From an uncultured Synechococcus sp. (GTDB taxonomy: Bacteria; Cyanobacteriota; Cyanobacteriia; PCC-6307; Cyanobiaceae): DNA of 7,083 nt. Below the pieces are notes generated by a model. It saw only the letters and a program-made list of their open reading frames with translations. It searched no databases and was not told the DNA's origin. Where the stretch lies: the NCBI GenBank assembly GCA_913040905.1, contig CAJWIC010000070.1, positions 1 through 7,083 on the forward strand, read 5' to 3'. Both the position numbers and the translations under genes were made by a program. Each line of letters begins with the position of its first letter. Position 1 is the stretch's first letter. Shown here piece by piece: positions 1-6,483 of this stretch.

Positions 1-155
1 TCCTGCGGCTTCGCTTCGGTCTTGGCGGTGAAGAGCCTCTGACCCTTGCGGAGATCGGCCGTCAGATCAATGTGTCCCGCGAGCGGGTCCGTCAGCTGGA
101 GGCCAAGGCCATCCTCAAACTGCGGTCAATGACCGATCATCAGCAGGCCGCCTGA
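1..155 (+). CDS. RNA polymerase sigma factor, sigma-70 family, C-terminal end (partial)
   Basis: This is the last 50 residues of a sigma-70 family factor, read from position 3 to the TGA at 153-155; the rest lies upstream of the window. The fragment starts [19 protein letters not shown] and continues with the helix-turn-helix [18 protein letters not shown], the hallmark of region 4.2, which contacts the -35 promoter element. The tail MTDHQQAA is short and polar. Cyanobacteria carry one primary and several non-essential group 2 sigma factors that share this region. The divergent spelling ([20 protein letters not shown]) and short tail make a group 2 factor more likely than the primary one, but that is inference from 50 residues. 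The next gene begins 14 bp downstream with no hairpin between, so read-through transcription is plausible. Confidence 0.93.
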   Translation, partial: LRLRFGLGGEEPLTLAEIGRQINVSRERVRQLEAKAILKLRSMTDHQQAA

Positions 156-169
156 ACCCAGCCTTCCGT

Positions 170-823
170 GTGTTGGTGCAATTGATCGGACCCATCGCCA
201 TCGCTGTCTGGCTTGGGGTGGTGATCTTGATCGCCGTCCTGACACGTCAGCGCTGGCCCGATCAGCAGGAGTTATCGCGCAAGATCATCCACATTGGAAC
301 AGGGGCCGTGGTTCCAATGGCGTGGTTCTCCGCCATCCCCAGGTTGGTTGCCGTTCCCTTCGCCGTGTTGGTGACCCTGGCGATCGCAATCAACCACCGA
401 TGGCGGGTCATCCCCGCCGTTGAGGATGTGGATCGCAACACCTACGGCACCGTTGCCTACGGCCTGGCAATCACCACCCTGCTGATTCTGTTCTGGCCCG
501 GCCGAGCTGATGCAGTCTGCGCCGGTGTACTGGTCATGGCACTCGGAGACGGATTGGCCGGCCTGGTCGGTCGATCGGTGAACTCAACCCAGTGGACCGT
601 TCTGGGACAGACAAAATCGATCGCCGGAACACTGACGATGGCCCTGGTGTCAACGTTTGTGCTGGTCGGGCTGATGCTGGCCGATGGGAACGCCATCGTC
701 TGGGGAGTTGCTGTCGGCATCAGCGCCATAGCGACTGCCTTGGAACAAGTCAGTCCCGCAGGGGTGGACAACCTCAGTGTGCCGCTGCTGGTGAGCCTGT
801 GCTGGGTGCTGCTGATCAGCTGA
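170..823 (+). CDS. Phytol/polyprenol kinase-like integral membrane protein (VTE5/dolichol kinase family)
   Basis: A 217-residue membrane protein of the diacylglycerol/polyprenol kinase group that includes plant VTE5 and cyanobacterial phytol kinases. The family phosphorylates phytol released from chlorophyll, feeding phytyl-diphosphate into tocopherol, phylloquinone or chlorophyll synthesis. Visible motifs, in order: a hydrophobic first helix (about 3-25); ELSRKIIHIGTG (34-45), the R-K-x-x-H signature; YGTVAYG (92-98); GDGLAGLVGR (126-135), the conserved G-D-G nucleotide/lipid-kinase motif; TKSIAGT (148-154); and EQVSPAGVDNLSVPL (192-206), typical of the C-terminal end. Hydrophobic stretches suggest about six or seven membrane segments. 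The chosen start is GTG at 170; TTG at 173 and GTG at 176 are equally possible, none has a Shine-Dalgarno, and no in-frame ATG exists upstream. Length is normal for the family. The exact isoprenoid substrate (phytol, farnesol, geranylgeraniol) cannot be read from sequence. Confidence 0.88.
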   Translation: MLVQLIGPIAIAVWLGVVILIAVLTRQRWPDQQELSRKIIHIGTGAVVPMAWFSAIPRLVAVPFAVLVTLAIAINHRWRVIPAVEDVDRNTYGTVAYGLAITTLLILFWPGRADAVCAGVLVMALGDGLAGLVGRSVNSTQWTVLGQTKSIAGTLTMALVSTFVLVGLMLADGNAIVWGVAVGISAIATALEQVSPAGVDNLSVPLLVSLCWVLLIS

Positions 824-842
824 CCCGCAGCATTGAGTTCCA

Positions 843-859
843 GTGACTCTGCCAGTCAC
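843..859 (+). repeat. Short inverted repeat just before a possible start codon
   Basis: GTGACT (843-848) and AGTCAC (854-859) form a perfect 6-bp stem with a 5-nt loop. It ends two bases before the ATG at 861, the preferred start of the small ORF that follows. It lacks a T-tract, so it is a poor terminator for the upstream kinase gene. It could tune initiation or be chance. Confidence 0.3.
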
Positions 860-860
860 C

Positions 861-1160
861 ATGACTGCCAAGTCCGGCAACGAGTTCGACCTCTACAGGG
901 TGATTGGCGAGTTGCCGTTGCCATCGACGGATCTGATCGTCCTGTTCCATCCAACGGTTGATCACCATTTGCTGCAGAGGTTCGATCTCCCAGTGCTGGT
1001 GACGTGCAATCCCCTGGGACCAAGCCAGGAGTTCATCCAGAACCAGGGGACGAAAGCCCGCCACATGCAGGCCGGTGCGTTGCTCCAGAGAAAAACGGCA
1101 CAACGGATCGCCGAAACCAAAGAAATGGAGGTGAACCAAAAGTGTCTCCGTCGATGTTGA
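861..1160 (+). CDS. Small hypothetical protein, unrecognised
   Basis: A 99-residue reading frame beginning MTAKSGNEFDLYRVIGELPL, with a hydrophobic middle (DLIVLFHPTVDHHLLQRF, LPVLVTCNPLG) and a charged, lysine-rich tail (KTAQRIAETKEMEVNQK). I recognise no family. Evidence for coding is base composition: counted from an in-frame GTG at 843 (105 codons), roughly 70-75% of third positions are G/C, about 40% of second positions and an intermediate share of first positions, the pattern expected of genes at this GC. The signal weakens in the last 20 or so codons. ATG 861 is preferred; the GTG at 843 is the alternative. Neither has a Shine-Dalgarno. It follows the kinase gene by 37 bp on the same strand. 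The minus strand is also open across 816-1139, but it would need a TTG start and its codon-position pattern is reversed. It could be a real small gene, a decayed one, or an accident of composition. Confidence 0.42.
   Translation: MTAKSGNEFDLYRVIGELPLPSTDLIVLFHPTVDHHLLQRFDLPVLVTCNPLGPSQEFIQNQGTKARHMQAGALLQRKTAQRIAETKEMEVNQKCLRRC
1127..1134 (+). promoter_or_regulatory. Shine-Dalgarno-like GGAGGTGA
   Basis: This eight-base stretch is complementary to the 3' end of 16S rRNA and lies 10 nt (measured from GGAGG) before the GTG at 1142. Most starts in this window have no such site, so it is the main reason to take the 23-codon frame seriously. The same bases code for part of the overlapping small ORF and could occur by chance. 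Confidence 0.4.
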
Positions 1161-1213
1161 AAACCTACGGAGATGTGATCAAAAAACTGTTCAACACGAT
1201 CGATCCCTCGTGA
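1142..1213 (+). CDS. Possible 23-residue small ORF with strong Shine-Dalgarno
   Basis: GTG at 1142 opens a 23-codon frame reading SPSMLKTYGDVIKKLFNTIDPS after the initiator and ending at TGA 1211-1213. It is preceded by GGAGGTGA at 1127-1134, a near-complete anti-16S match; GGAGG ends 10 nt before the GTG, which is good spacing and rare in this window. G/C at third positions is about 70% (16 of 23). The product would be an amphipathic, mildly basic peptide with no recognised family. It overlaps the end of the preceding small ORF in the -1 frame, so it could instead be the displaced C-terminus of that protein after an indel or a frameshift. Its stop codon lies inside the right arm of the hairpin at 1184-1220. 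Confidence 0.3.
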   Translation: MSPSMLKTYGDVIKKLFNTIDPS

Positions 1214-1220
1214 ACAGTTT
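1181..1220 (-). terminator. Second intrinsic terminator hairpin, minus strand
   Basis: AAACTGTTCA (1184-1193) and TGAACAGTTT (1211-1220) are exact reverse complements: a 10-bp stem with a 17-nt loop. An alternative fold keeps 8 bp (1184-1191/1213-1220), bulges CAA, and adds CACGA/TCGTG (1195-1199/1208-1212). Read on the minus strand, the stem runs into six T residues (1186-1181). Reading + there is no good T-tract. It lies about 50 nt beyond the first terminator and would catch read-through from the DAHP synthase gene. Confidence 0.6.
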
Positions 1221-1228
1221 ACAAATGC

Positions 1229-1280
1229 AAAAAACAACGTCCCGTTAGCACTCAAGGGCCCAGAGTGCTAAGCAACGTTG
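1229..1280 (-). terminator. Intrinsic terminator of the DAHP synthase gene
   Basis: The hairpin starts 4 nt after the DAHP synthase stop codon. It has an outer 6-bp stem CAACGT/ACGTTG (1235-1240 with 1275-1280), an asymmetric internal loop (4 and 3 nt), an inner 9-bp stem TTAGCACTC/GAGTGCTAA (1245-1253 with 1263-1271) and a 9-nt loop. On the minus strand it is followed immediately by TTTTTT (1234-1229). This is a textbook Rho-independent terminator for the minus strand and poor for the + strand. The inner stem is also a perfect CIRCE sequence, listed separately. Confidence 0.75.
1245..1271. promoter_or_regulatory. Perfect CIRCE element (HrcA operator sequence)
   Basis: TTAGCACTC (1245-1253), nine bases, then GAGTGCTAA (1263-1271) matches the CIRCE consensus TTAGCACTC-N9-GAGTGCTAA at all 18 fixed positions and has the right spacing. 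CIRCE is the operator of the heat-shock repressor HrcA and in cyanobacteria normally lies in front of groESL or groEL2. Here no chaperonin gene is adjacent: DAHP synthase ends 14 bp to the right on the minus strand, and only small uncertain ORFs lie to the left. The match is directly visible; HrcA binding in vivo is inference. It also forms the inner stem of the terminator above. Confidence 0.7.
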
Positions 1281-1284
1281 ATCA

Positions 1285-2352
1285 TCACGCCGTCACAACG
1301 CCGCTGCGATCGGCCACAGCCTCAGCCAATTGAGACAGCAAGGCATCCGTGGTTTCAAGGCTGATGCAGGCATCGGTGATGCTCTGGCCGTAGGTGAGCT
1401 GAGACAGATCAGCGGTGATTTTCTGATTGCCTTCCACCAGATGACTCTCAATCATCACGCCCATCACATGGCTTGAACCAGCCCTCAACTGATCGGCCAC
1501 CGTGGCGAGCACATCGGCCTGGCGGCGGAAATCCTTATTGGAGTTGGCATGGCTGCAGTCCACCATCAAACGATCCTTCAGCCCCGCCTTGCTGAGTTCC
1601 GCTGCCGCAGCCTGAACGGCCTCCAGGTGGTAGTTGCTGCCGTGATGGCCACCGCGCAACACCAGATGACCATCTGGATTGCCGGTGGTGCTCACGATTG
1701 AGGCGTGGCCGTCGCGGTTGATCCCCAGGAAATGATGGGGTTTCGATGCCGCCTGCATTGCATTGATGGCAATGGTGGCGCTGCCATCGGTGCTGTTCTT
1801 GTAGCCGATCGGCATCGACAACCCTGACGCCATCTCCCGGTGGGTCTGACTCTCGGTGGTGCGGGCCCCGATCGCCGTCCAGCTGATCAGATCGGCAATG
1901 TACTGAGGAACCACCGGATCCAACAGTTCCGTCGCTGTCGGCATGCCGTCCCGCGCCAGATCCAGCAGCAAGCCACGAGCCCGTCTCAGACCCGTGTTGA
2001 TGTCGTATGAACCGTCGAGATGGGGGTCATTGATCAGACCTTTCCAACCCACCGTTGTGCGCGGCTTTTCGAAATACACCCGCATCACCACTTCCAGCTG
2101 ATCCTTCAGCCGTTCACGGATCGGGGCCAACCGTTCGGCGTACTCCCTCGCTGCTTTCACATCGTGAACAGAGCAGGGCCCCACCACCACCAGCAGACGC
2201 TGATCCTGCCCTCGCAAGATGGCCTGGATCCGTCTCCGAGCCGACGCGACCGTCTCCATGGCGGCGGCATCGATCGGCAGATCTCCGTGCAGCAACGCCG
2301 GTGCCACCAGCGGACGGGTCTCCACCACATGCAAATCCGAGGTGGTGGCCAT
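1285..2352 (-). CDS. aroG: 3-deoxy-7-phosphoheptulonate (DAHP) synthase, class I AroFGH type
   Basis: A 355-residue class I DAHP synthase that condenses phosphoenolpyruvate with erythrose 4-phosphate, the first step of the shikimate pathway, in the cytoplasm. Family motifs are complete: GPCSVHD (58-64), [12 protein letters not shown] (95-106), the block [12 protein letters not shown] (163-174), GYKNSTDGS (183-191), VLRGG, VDCSHAN (264-270) and ESHLVEGNQ (302-310). The metal ligands of E. coli AroG (Cys61, His268, Glu302, Asp326) correspond to Cys60, His268, Glu302 and Asp327. Length is close to the 350 residues of the E. coli enzymes. The start is ATG at 2352; a TTG eight codons upstream (2376) is less likely, and neither has a Shine-Dalgarno. 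These enzymes are usually feedback-inhibited by one aromatic amino acid, but which one is not evident here, so the symbol denotes the family and not the Phe isozyme. The gene is divergent from acnB and ends in tandem terminators. Confidence 0.95.
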   Translation of the reverse strand: MATTSDLHVVETRPLVAPALLHGDLPIDAAAMETVASARRRIQAILRGQDQRLLVVVGPCSVHDVKAAREYAERLAPIRERLKDQLEVVMRVYFEKPRTTVGWKGLINDPHLDGSYDINTGLRRARGLLLDLARDGMPTATELLDPVVPQYIADLISWTAIGARTTESQTHREMASGLSMPIGYKNSTDGSATIAINAMQAASKPHHFLGINRDGHASIVSTTGNPDGHLVLRGGHHGSNYHLEAVQAAAAELSKAGLKDRLMVDCSHANSNKDFRRQADVLATVADQLRAGSSHVMGVMIESHLVEGNQKITADLSQLTYGQSITDACISLETTDALLSQLAEAVADRSGVVTA

Positions 2353-2448
2353 GACAGCGCGCGTGAAACGGTCCAAGGCTACGCATCCTGCTCACTGGCA
2401 ACAGACCCGGTCCGGAAGAATGGTGCTCTGCACCGCACATTCCTCACC
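2353..2448. promoter_or_regulatory. Divergent intergenic region between DAHP synthase and acnB
   Basis: These 96 bp must hold promoters for both divergent genes. I see no convincing -35/-10 pair. AAGAAT at 2417-2422 is a weak candidate -10 for acnB. CGGTCC occurs twice as a direct repeat (2369-2374 and 2408-2413), the second inside the near-palindrome CCGGTCCGG. No NtcA-type GTA-N8-TAC site is visible. Neither gene has a Shine-Dalgarno before its ATG. Confidence 0.5.
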
Positions 2449-5031
2449 ATGCTTAGCGCGTATCGCGAGCTGGCCGCCGACCGCGAAGCCCAAGGCATCC
2501 CGGCCCTGCCGTTGACCGCTGAGCAGACCCAGGCCTTGACCGAGCTGCTGCAACAGCCGCCCGCGGGGGAGGACGAAGCCCTGCTGCATCTCCTCAGTGA
2601 GCGCATCCCTCCTGGTGTTGACGAAGCCGCGTATGTGAAAGCCACCTGGCTCAGCGCCGTTGCTCAGGGACAGGCCACCAGTCCCCTGGTGTCACCCCTC
2701 GAGGCCACCCGCCTGCTGGGAACCATGGTGGGTGGTTACAACGTAGCTGCTCTGATCGAGCTGCTTCAGCACAGCGATGAAGAGCTGGCCGTCTGCGCGG
2801 CCGAGGCCCTCAGTCGCACCCTGCTTGTGTATGACGCCTTCAATGACGTGATGGCACTGGCGGCGAGCAACCGCTTTGCCAAGCAGGTGGTGGACAGCTG
2901 GGCCGCCGCCGAATGGTTTACCCGCCGAGAGCCCCTGCCCGAAACGATCACGGTGACCGTCTTCAAGGTGGAAGGGGAAACCAACACCGACGACCTTTCC
3001 CCCGCCACCCACGCCACGACCCGCCCGGACATTCCCCTGCATGCCCTGGCAATGCTCGAGACCCGCGATCCGGACGGTCTGAAGACAATCGCAGCCCTCA
3101 AGGAGAAGGGACACCCCGTGGCCTACGTGGGCGACGTGGTGGGCACCGGTAGTTCGAGGAAAAGTGCGATCAACTCCGTGCTCTGGCACACCGGGGATGA
3201 CATTCCCCATGTGCCCAACAAACGGGGTGGTGGCGTGATTCTCGGCGGCAAGATCGCGCCGATCTTCTTCAATACCGCCGAAGACTCCGGTGCTCTGCCG
3301 ATCGAATGCGACGTCACCGATCTGAACACCGGTGATGTGATCACCATTCGCCCCCATGCCGGCACGATCGAAAGGGACGGCGAGGTGGTGAGTCGGTTCG
3401 ACCTCAAGCCCAGCACCATCAGCGATGAAGTGCGGGCCGGCGGCCGCATCCCCTTGATGATCGGCCGGGCCCTCACCGACAAGGTCCGAGCGCAGCTGGG
3501 TCTTACCCCTTCGGATGCTTTCATCCGACCCTCGACACCGGCGGACACCGGCAAAGGCTTCACCCTGGCCCAGAAGATCGTGGGCAAGGCCTGCGGCCTA
3601 CCCGGCCTTCGCCCCGGCACCAGCTGCGAGCCATTGATGACCACCGTCGGCTCCCAGGACACCACTGGGCCGATGACCCGGGATGAAATGAAGGAGCTGG
3701 CCTGCCTCGGCTTCTCCTCCGACCTGGTGATGCAGAGCTTCTGCCACACCGCTGCTTACCCCAAACCGGTGGATCTGCAGACCCAGAAGGACCTGCCGGA
3801 CTTCTTTGCCCAGCGCGGTGGCGTCGCCCTGCGCCCTGGCGACGGGATCATCCACAGCTGGCTGAACCGAATGCTGCTCCCTGACACCGTCGGCACCGGT
3901 GGAGACAGCCACACCCGCTTTCCCCTCGGCATCTCCTTCCCCGCCGGTTCCGGCCTGGTGGCCTTCGCCGCTGCCATCGGTGCCATGCCCCTGGACATGC
4001 CCGAGTCGGTGCTGGTGCGGTTCAGCGGTTCACTGCAACCCGGGGTAACGCTGCGGGACGTGGTGAACGCCATTCCCTGGGTGGCTATTCAGAAGGGCCT
4101 GCTCACGGTGGAAAAGGCCAACAAGAAGAACGTCTTCAACGGCCGGATCATGGAAATCGAAGGTCTGCCGGATCTGAAGCTGGAGCAGGCCTTCGAGCTC
4201 ACCGATGCCACCGCCGAACGCTCCTGCGCCGGCTGCACGATCAAGCTCTCCGAAGCAACTGTCAGCGAATACCTGCGCAGCAATGTGGCCCTGCTGAAGA
4301 ACATGATCGCCAGGGGCTACAGCGATGCCAAAACCCTGGCTCGCCGGATCAAGGCGATGGAGGACTGGCTGGCCAACCCGCAACTGCTCAGTGCTGATCC
4401 GGATGCTCAATACGCTGAAGTGCTGGAGATCAACCTCGACGAGCTCACCGAACCGGTGCTTGCGTGCCCCAACGATCCCGACAACGTCAAGCTGCTGAGC
4501 GACGTCGCCGGAGACCCCGTTCAGGAGGTATTCATCGGCTCCTGCATGACCAACATCGGCCACTACCGCGCCGCGGCCAAAGTGCTGGAAGGCTCCGGCA
4601 GCAACAAGGCCCGCCTCTGGGTCTGCCCACCGACACGCATGGATGAAGAGACCCTGAAGGCCGAGGGCTACTACGCCACCTTTGAAGCCGCGGGCTCACG
4701 CATGGAGATGCCGGGTTGTTCGCTCTGCATGGGCAACCAGGCCCGGGTGGAGGACAACACCACGGTGTTCTCAACCAGCACCCGCAACTTCAACAACCGC
4801 CTGGGCAAAGGTGCCCAGGTGTATCTGGGCAGTGCCGAACTGGCAGCCGTCTGCGCCCTGCTGGGCCGCATCCCCACTGCCGATGAGTACCGATCCATCG
4901 CCGCGGAAAAAATTGATCCGCTGTCCGATGAGCTCTATCGCTATCTGAATTTCGATCAGATCAGTGGGTTTGAGGATCAGGGACGGGTGATGAGCGCGAA
5001 TGAGGAAGCGGCTCTGCTGGCTGAAGCCTGA
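2449..5031 (+). CDS. acnB: Aconitate hydratase B (aconitase B)
   Basis: An 860-residue AcnB-type aconitase (E. coli AcnB is 865) that interconverts citrate and isocitrate through cis-aconitate; in cyanobacteria this leads to 2-oxoglutarate for nitrogen assimilation. Domain order fits AcnB: an N-terminal HEAT-like helical domain (about 1-155), the swivelling domain 4 placed early (about 160-375, with [12 protein letters not shown] and GTGSSRKS at 232-239), then the iron-sulfur core. GGDSHTRFP is at 484-492. The three [4Fe-4S] ligands are Cys699 (in GSCMTNIG), Cys757 and Cys760 (in [10 protein letters not shown]), with nearly the same spacing as E. coli Cys710, Cys769 and Cys772. The start is ATG at 2449, giving [16 protein letters not shown], as in AcnB homologues. 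The frame stays open upstream to about 2020, but that part is antisense to DAHP synthase. The ClC gene follows after 15 bp, suggesting an operon. Confidence 0.97.
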   Translation: MLSAYRELAADREAQGIPALPLTAEQTQALTELLQQPPAGEDEALLHLLSERIPPGVDEAAYVKATWLSAVAQGQATSPLVSPLEATRLLGTMVGGYNVAALIELLQHSDEELAVCAAEALSRTLLVYDAFNDVMALAASNRFAKQVVDSWAAAEWFTRREPLPETITVTVFKVEGETNTDDLSPATHATTRPDIPLHALAMLETRDPDGLKTIAALKEKGHPVAYVGDVVGTGSSRKSAINSVLWHTGDDIPHVPNKRGGGVILGGKIAPIFFNTAEDSGALPIECDVTDLNTGDVITIRPHAGTIERDGEVVSRFDLKPSTISDEVRAGGRIPLMIGRALTDKVRAQLGLTPSDAFIRPSTPADTGKGFTLAQKIVGKACGLPGLRPGTSCEPLMTTVGSQDTTGPMTRDEMKELACLGFSSDLVMQSFCHTAAYPKPVDLQTQKDLPDFFAQRGGVALRPGDGIIHSWLNRMLLPDTVGTGGDSHTRFPLGISFPAGSGLVAFAAAIGAMPLDMPESVLVRFSGSLQPGVTLRDVVNAIPWVAIQKGLLTVEKANKKNVFNGRIMEIEGLPDLKLEQAFELTDATAERSCAGCTIKLSEATVSEYLRSNVALLKNMIARGYSDAKTLARRIKAMEDWLANPQLLSADPDAQYAEVLEINLDELTEPVLACPNDPDNVKLLSDVAGDPVQEVFIGSCMTNIGHYRAAAKVLEGSGSNKARLWVCPPTRMDEETLKAEGYYATFEAAGSRMEMPGCSLCMGNQARVEDNTTVFSTSTRNFNNRLGKGAQVYLGSAELAAVCALLGRIPTADEYRSIAAEKIDPLSDELYRYLNFDQISGFEDQGRVMSANEEAALLAEA

Positions 5032-5046
5032 TCCCACAATCACCCT

Positions 5047-6483
5047 GTGCCCACCCTGAGCGAACCGAAACGACGACGCCATCTGCTGGGGTCCAGCCGC
5101 AGCATCCAGCGGTTGCTGGAACGTCGCTGGCTGGTGGTGGTTCTGGCGTTGGCCCTCACAGGCCTCGGTGCCGCCATCACCGGCCTGCTGTTCACCGGCG
5201 GCATCAACCTGCTCAAGGACTGGCGCCTGGAGCTGCTCAATGACCTCCCCGCCTGGTTGGTGCTGCCTGCGCTGGGGGGGTTTGGCGGTTTGGTGTCCGG
5301 ATGGCTGATCAGCAACCTGGCACCCGCTGCCGGTGGCGCCGGCATCACGCACATCATGGGATTTCTGCGCCACAAGGCCGTTCCCATGGGTTTGCAGGTG
5401 GGACTGGTGAAGCTTGTGGCTGGAATCATTGCCATCGGCAGCGGCTTTCCCCTTGGCCCAGAGGGTCCAGCTGTGCAGATGGGTGGGTCTGTGGCCTGGC
5501 AGATGTCCCGCTGGCTGAAGGCTCCTGCTGCCTTTCGCCGCATGATCGTTGCCGCAGGCGGTGGCGCCGGCATTGCCGCCGTGTTCAGTGCACCGATCGG
5601 GGGGTTCATCTACGCCATCGAGGAGCTGCTGCACTCGGCCAGGCCCGTGGTGTTGCTGCTCGTGCTGATCACCACGTTCTCCGCAGACACATGGGCGGAC
5701 GTGCTGGGCTTTCTCGGCCTCAACCCTGGATCGTCGGGTCTCAGCAGCACCAGTGGCTTCCAGCTGGAGCGGGCCTACACACCCCTGGTGAAATTCCTGC
5801 CGATCGATCTGCTGTATCTGATCGCCCTGGGAGCTGTGATCGGCGTTCTGGCGGAGCTGTACACCCGTTACGTGCTGGCCATGCAGCGCCAGGGGAACCG
5901 CTGGTTCGGCGACCGGCTGATCCTGCGCATGACCCTCAGCGGGCTGGTACTGGGCTGCGTCTACGCCGCCCTGCCTGACACCTTTCACAACCCATCTGAG
6001 TTGAAGCACCTGATTGCCGCAGGCAAGGCGGATGTTGGTCTCGCCCTCGCCAGCTTTGTGGTGCTGTTCTTCAGTACCGGACTGGCCGCCGGGTCAGGCG
6101 CCCCGGGGGGATTGTTCATGCCAATGCTGACCCTGGGCGGTGCCATCGGTCTGGCCTGTGGCATCGGGGTGGAAGCCCTCACAGGCCATGTCCCCACCAC
6201 CTTTGTGTTCGCAGGAATGGGGGCCTTCGTGGCGGGATGTTCCCACACACCGATCTCCGCCATGTTTCTGGCCTTCGCCCTCACCAAAGACCTGCTGATC
6301 CTCAAGCCGATCCTCGTGGCCTCCCTGATGAGCTTCGTGGTGGCCCGGTTGTTCAACCCCAACTCCATCTATGACCGTCAGATGGGAATGGAGCTGGCGT
6401 CCGAGGAGCGGATGCAGCAGCGGATCAACCGTCATCGCCGTCCGTTCACACCTCCACCTCCACCCTCCGGAGACACCAACTGA
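5047..6483 (+). CDS. ClC family chloride channel / Cl-/H+ exchanger
   Basis: A 478-residue integral membrane protein of the ClC family, with a basic N-terminus (KRRRH, then QRLLERR) before the first helix. Signatures: GGAGITHIMG (96-105), corresponding to GGSGIPEIEG of E. coli ClC; GPEGPAVQMGG (137-147) with gating Glu139; GAGIAAVFSAPIGGFIYAIEEL (split here as GAGIAAVFSAPIGG and FIYAIEEL, 173-194); GSGAPGGLFMP (349-359) with the filter Phe357; and SIYD (440-443), whose Tyr442 probably matches the anion-coordinating Tyr445. Glu192-Glu193 align with E. coli Glu202-Glu203, so the internal proton glutamate appears kept and exchange is more likely than a pure channel. The Ser107 position is Ala98. 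No CBS domains follow; the tail ends in five prolines. The start is GTG at 5047, 15 bp after acnB, and the gene overlaps the next one by 4 nt. The transported ion is inferred from family. Confidence 0.94.
   Translation: MPTLSEPKRRRHLLGSSRSIQRLLERRWLVVVLALALTGLGAAITGLLFTGGINLLKDWRLELLNDLPAWLVLPALGGFGGLVSGWLISNLAPAAGGAGITHIMGFLRHKAVPMGLQVGLVKLVAGIIAIGSGFPLGPEGPAVQMGGSVAWQMSRWLKAPAAFRRMIVAAGGGAGIAAVFSAPIGGFIYAIEELLHSARPVVLLLVLITTFSADTWADVLGFLGLNPGSSGLSSTSGFQLERAYTPLVKFLPIDLLYLIALGAVIGVLAELYTRYVLAMQRQGNRWFGDRLILRMTLSGLVLGCVYAALPDTFHNPSELKHLIAAGKADVGLALASFVVLFFSTGLAAGSGAPGGLFMPMLTLGGAIGLACGIGVEALTGHVPTTFVFAGMGAFVAGCSHTPISAMFLAFALTKDLLILKPILVASLMSFVVARLFNPNSIYDRQMGMELASEERMQQRINRHRRPFTPPPPPSGDTN
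6469..6472 (+). promoter_or_regulatory. Shine-Dalgarno GGAG for the radical SAM-type gene
   Basis: GGAG lies inside the end of the ClC gene, 7 nt before the CTG at 6480. Its position supports 6480 as the start in preference to the next in-frame standard start, GTG at 6540. Confidence 0.6.

Noticed and set aside
978..998. A T-arm-like GGTTCGATC, suggesting a tRNA
   Set aside because: The flanking bases do not form the required 5-bp stem and there is no matching anticodon or D arm.
816..1139. A 107-codon minus-strand frame opposite the small + strand ORF
   Set aside because: It needs a TTG start, and its third codon positions (first positions of the + frame) have lower G/C than its first positions, the reverse of real genes here. 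It is not fully excluded; it could even be a CIRCE-controlled gene, so it is mentioned under the findings.
962..1255. A minus-strand frame of 97 codons beginning next to the CIRCE element
   Set aside because: A gene starting just after CIRCE would be attractive, but the translation (many W, F, C, R) looks non-coding, it runs through both T-tracts and the second hairpin, and it is out of register with the coding-like composition.
2353..2376. TTG at 2376 as the DAHP synthase start
   Set aside because: It adds only eight residues (MDRFTRAV), has no Shine-Dalgarno, and the ATG at 2352 places the metal ligands at nearly the same numbers as E. coli AroG.
2020..2448. Upstream extension of the acnB frame to position 2020
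   Set aside because: This stretch is antisense to the DAHP synthase 5' end, its translation has no AcnB similarity, and ATG 2449 gives the normal AcnB N-terminus and length.
3598..3912. Minus-strand frames inside acnB (also 2692-3357, 3123-3749, 4030-4563)
   Set aside because: They are shadows of the acnB reading frame, with no recognisable domains or ribosome sites.
4771..6009. A 412-codon open frame on the minus strand across the end of acnB and most of ClC
   Set aside because: Its translation is rich in Q, H, G and R without any motif, and it is antisense to two genes with complete family signatures. Long antisense frames are expected at this GC with strong codon bias.
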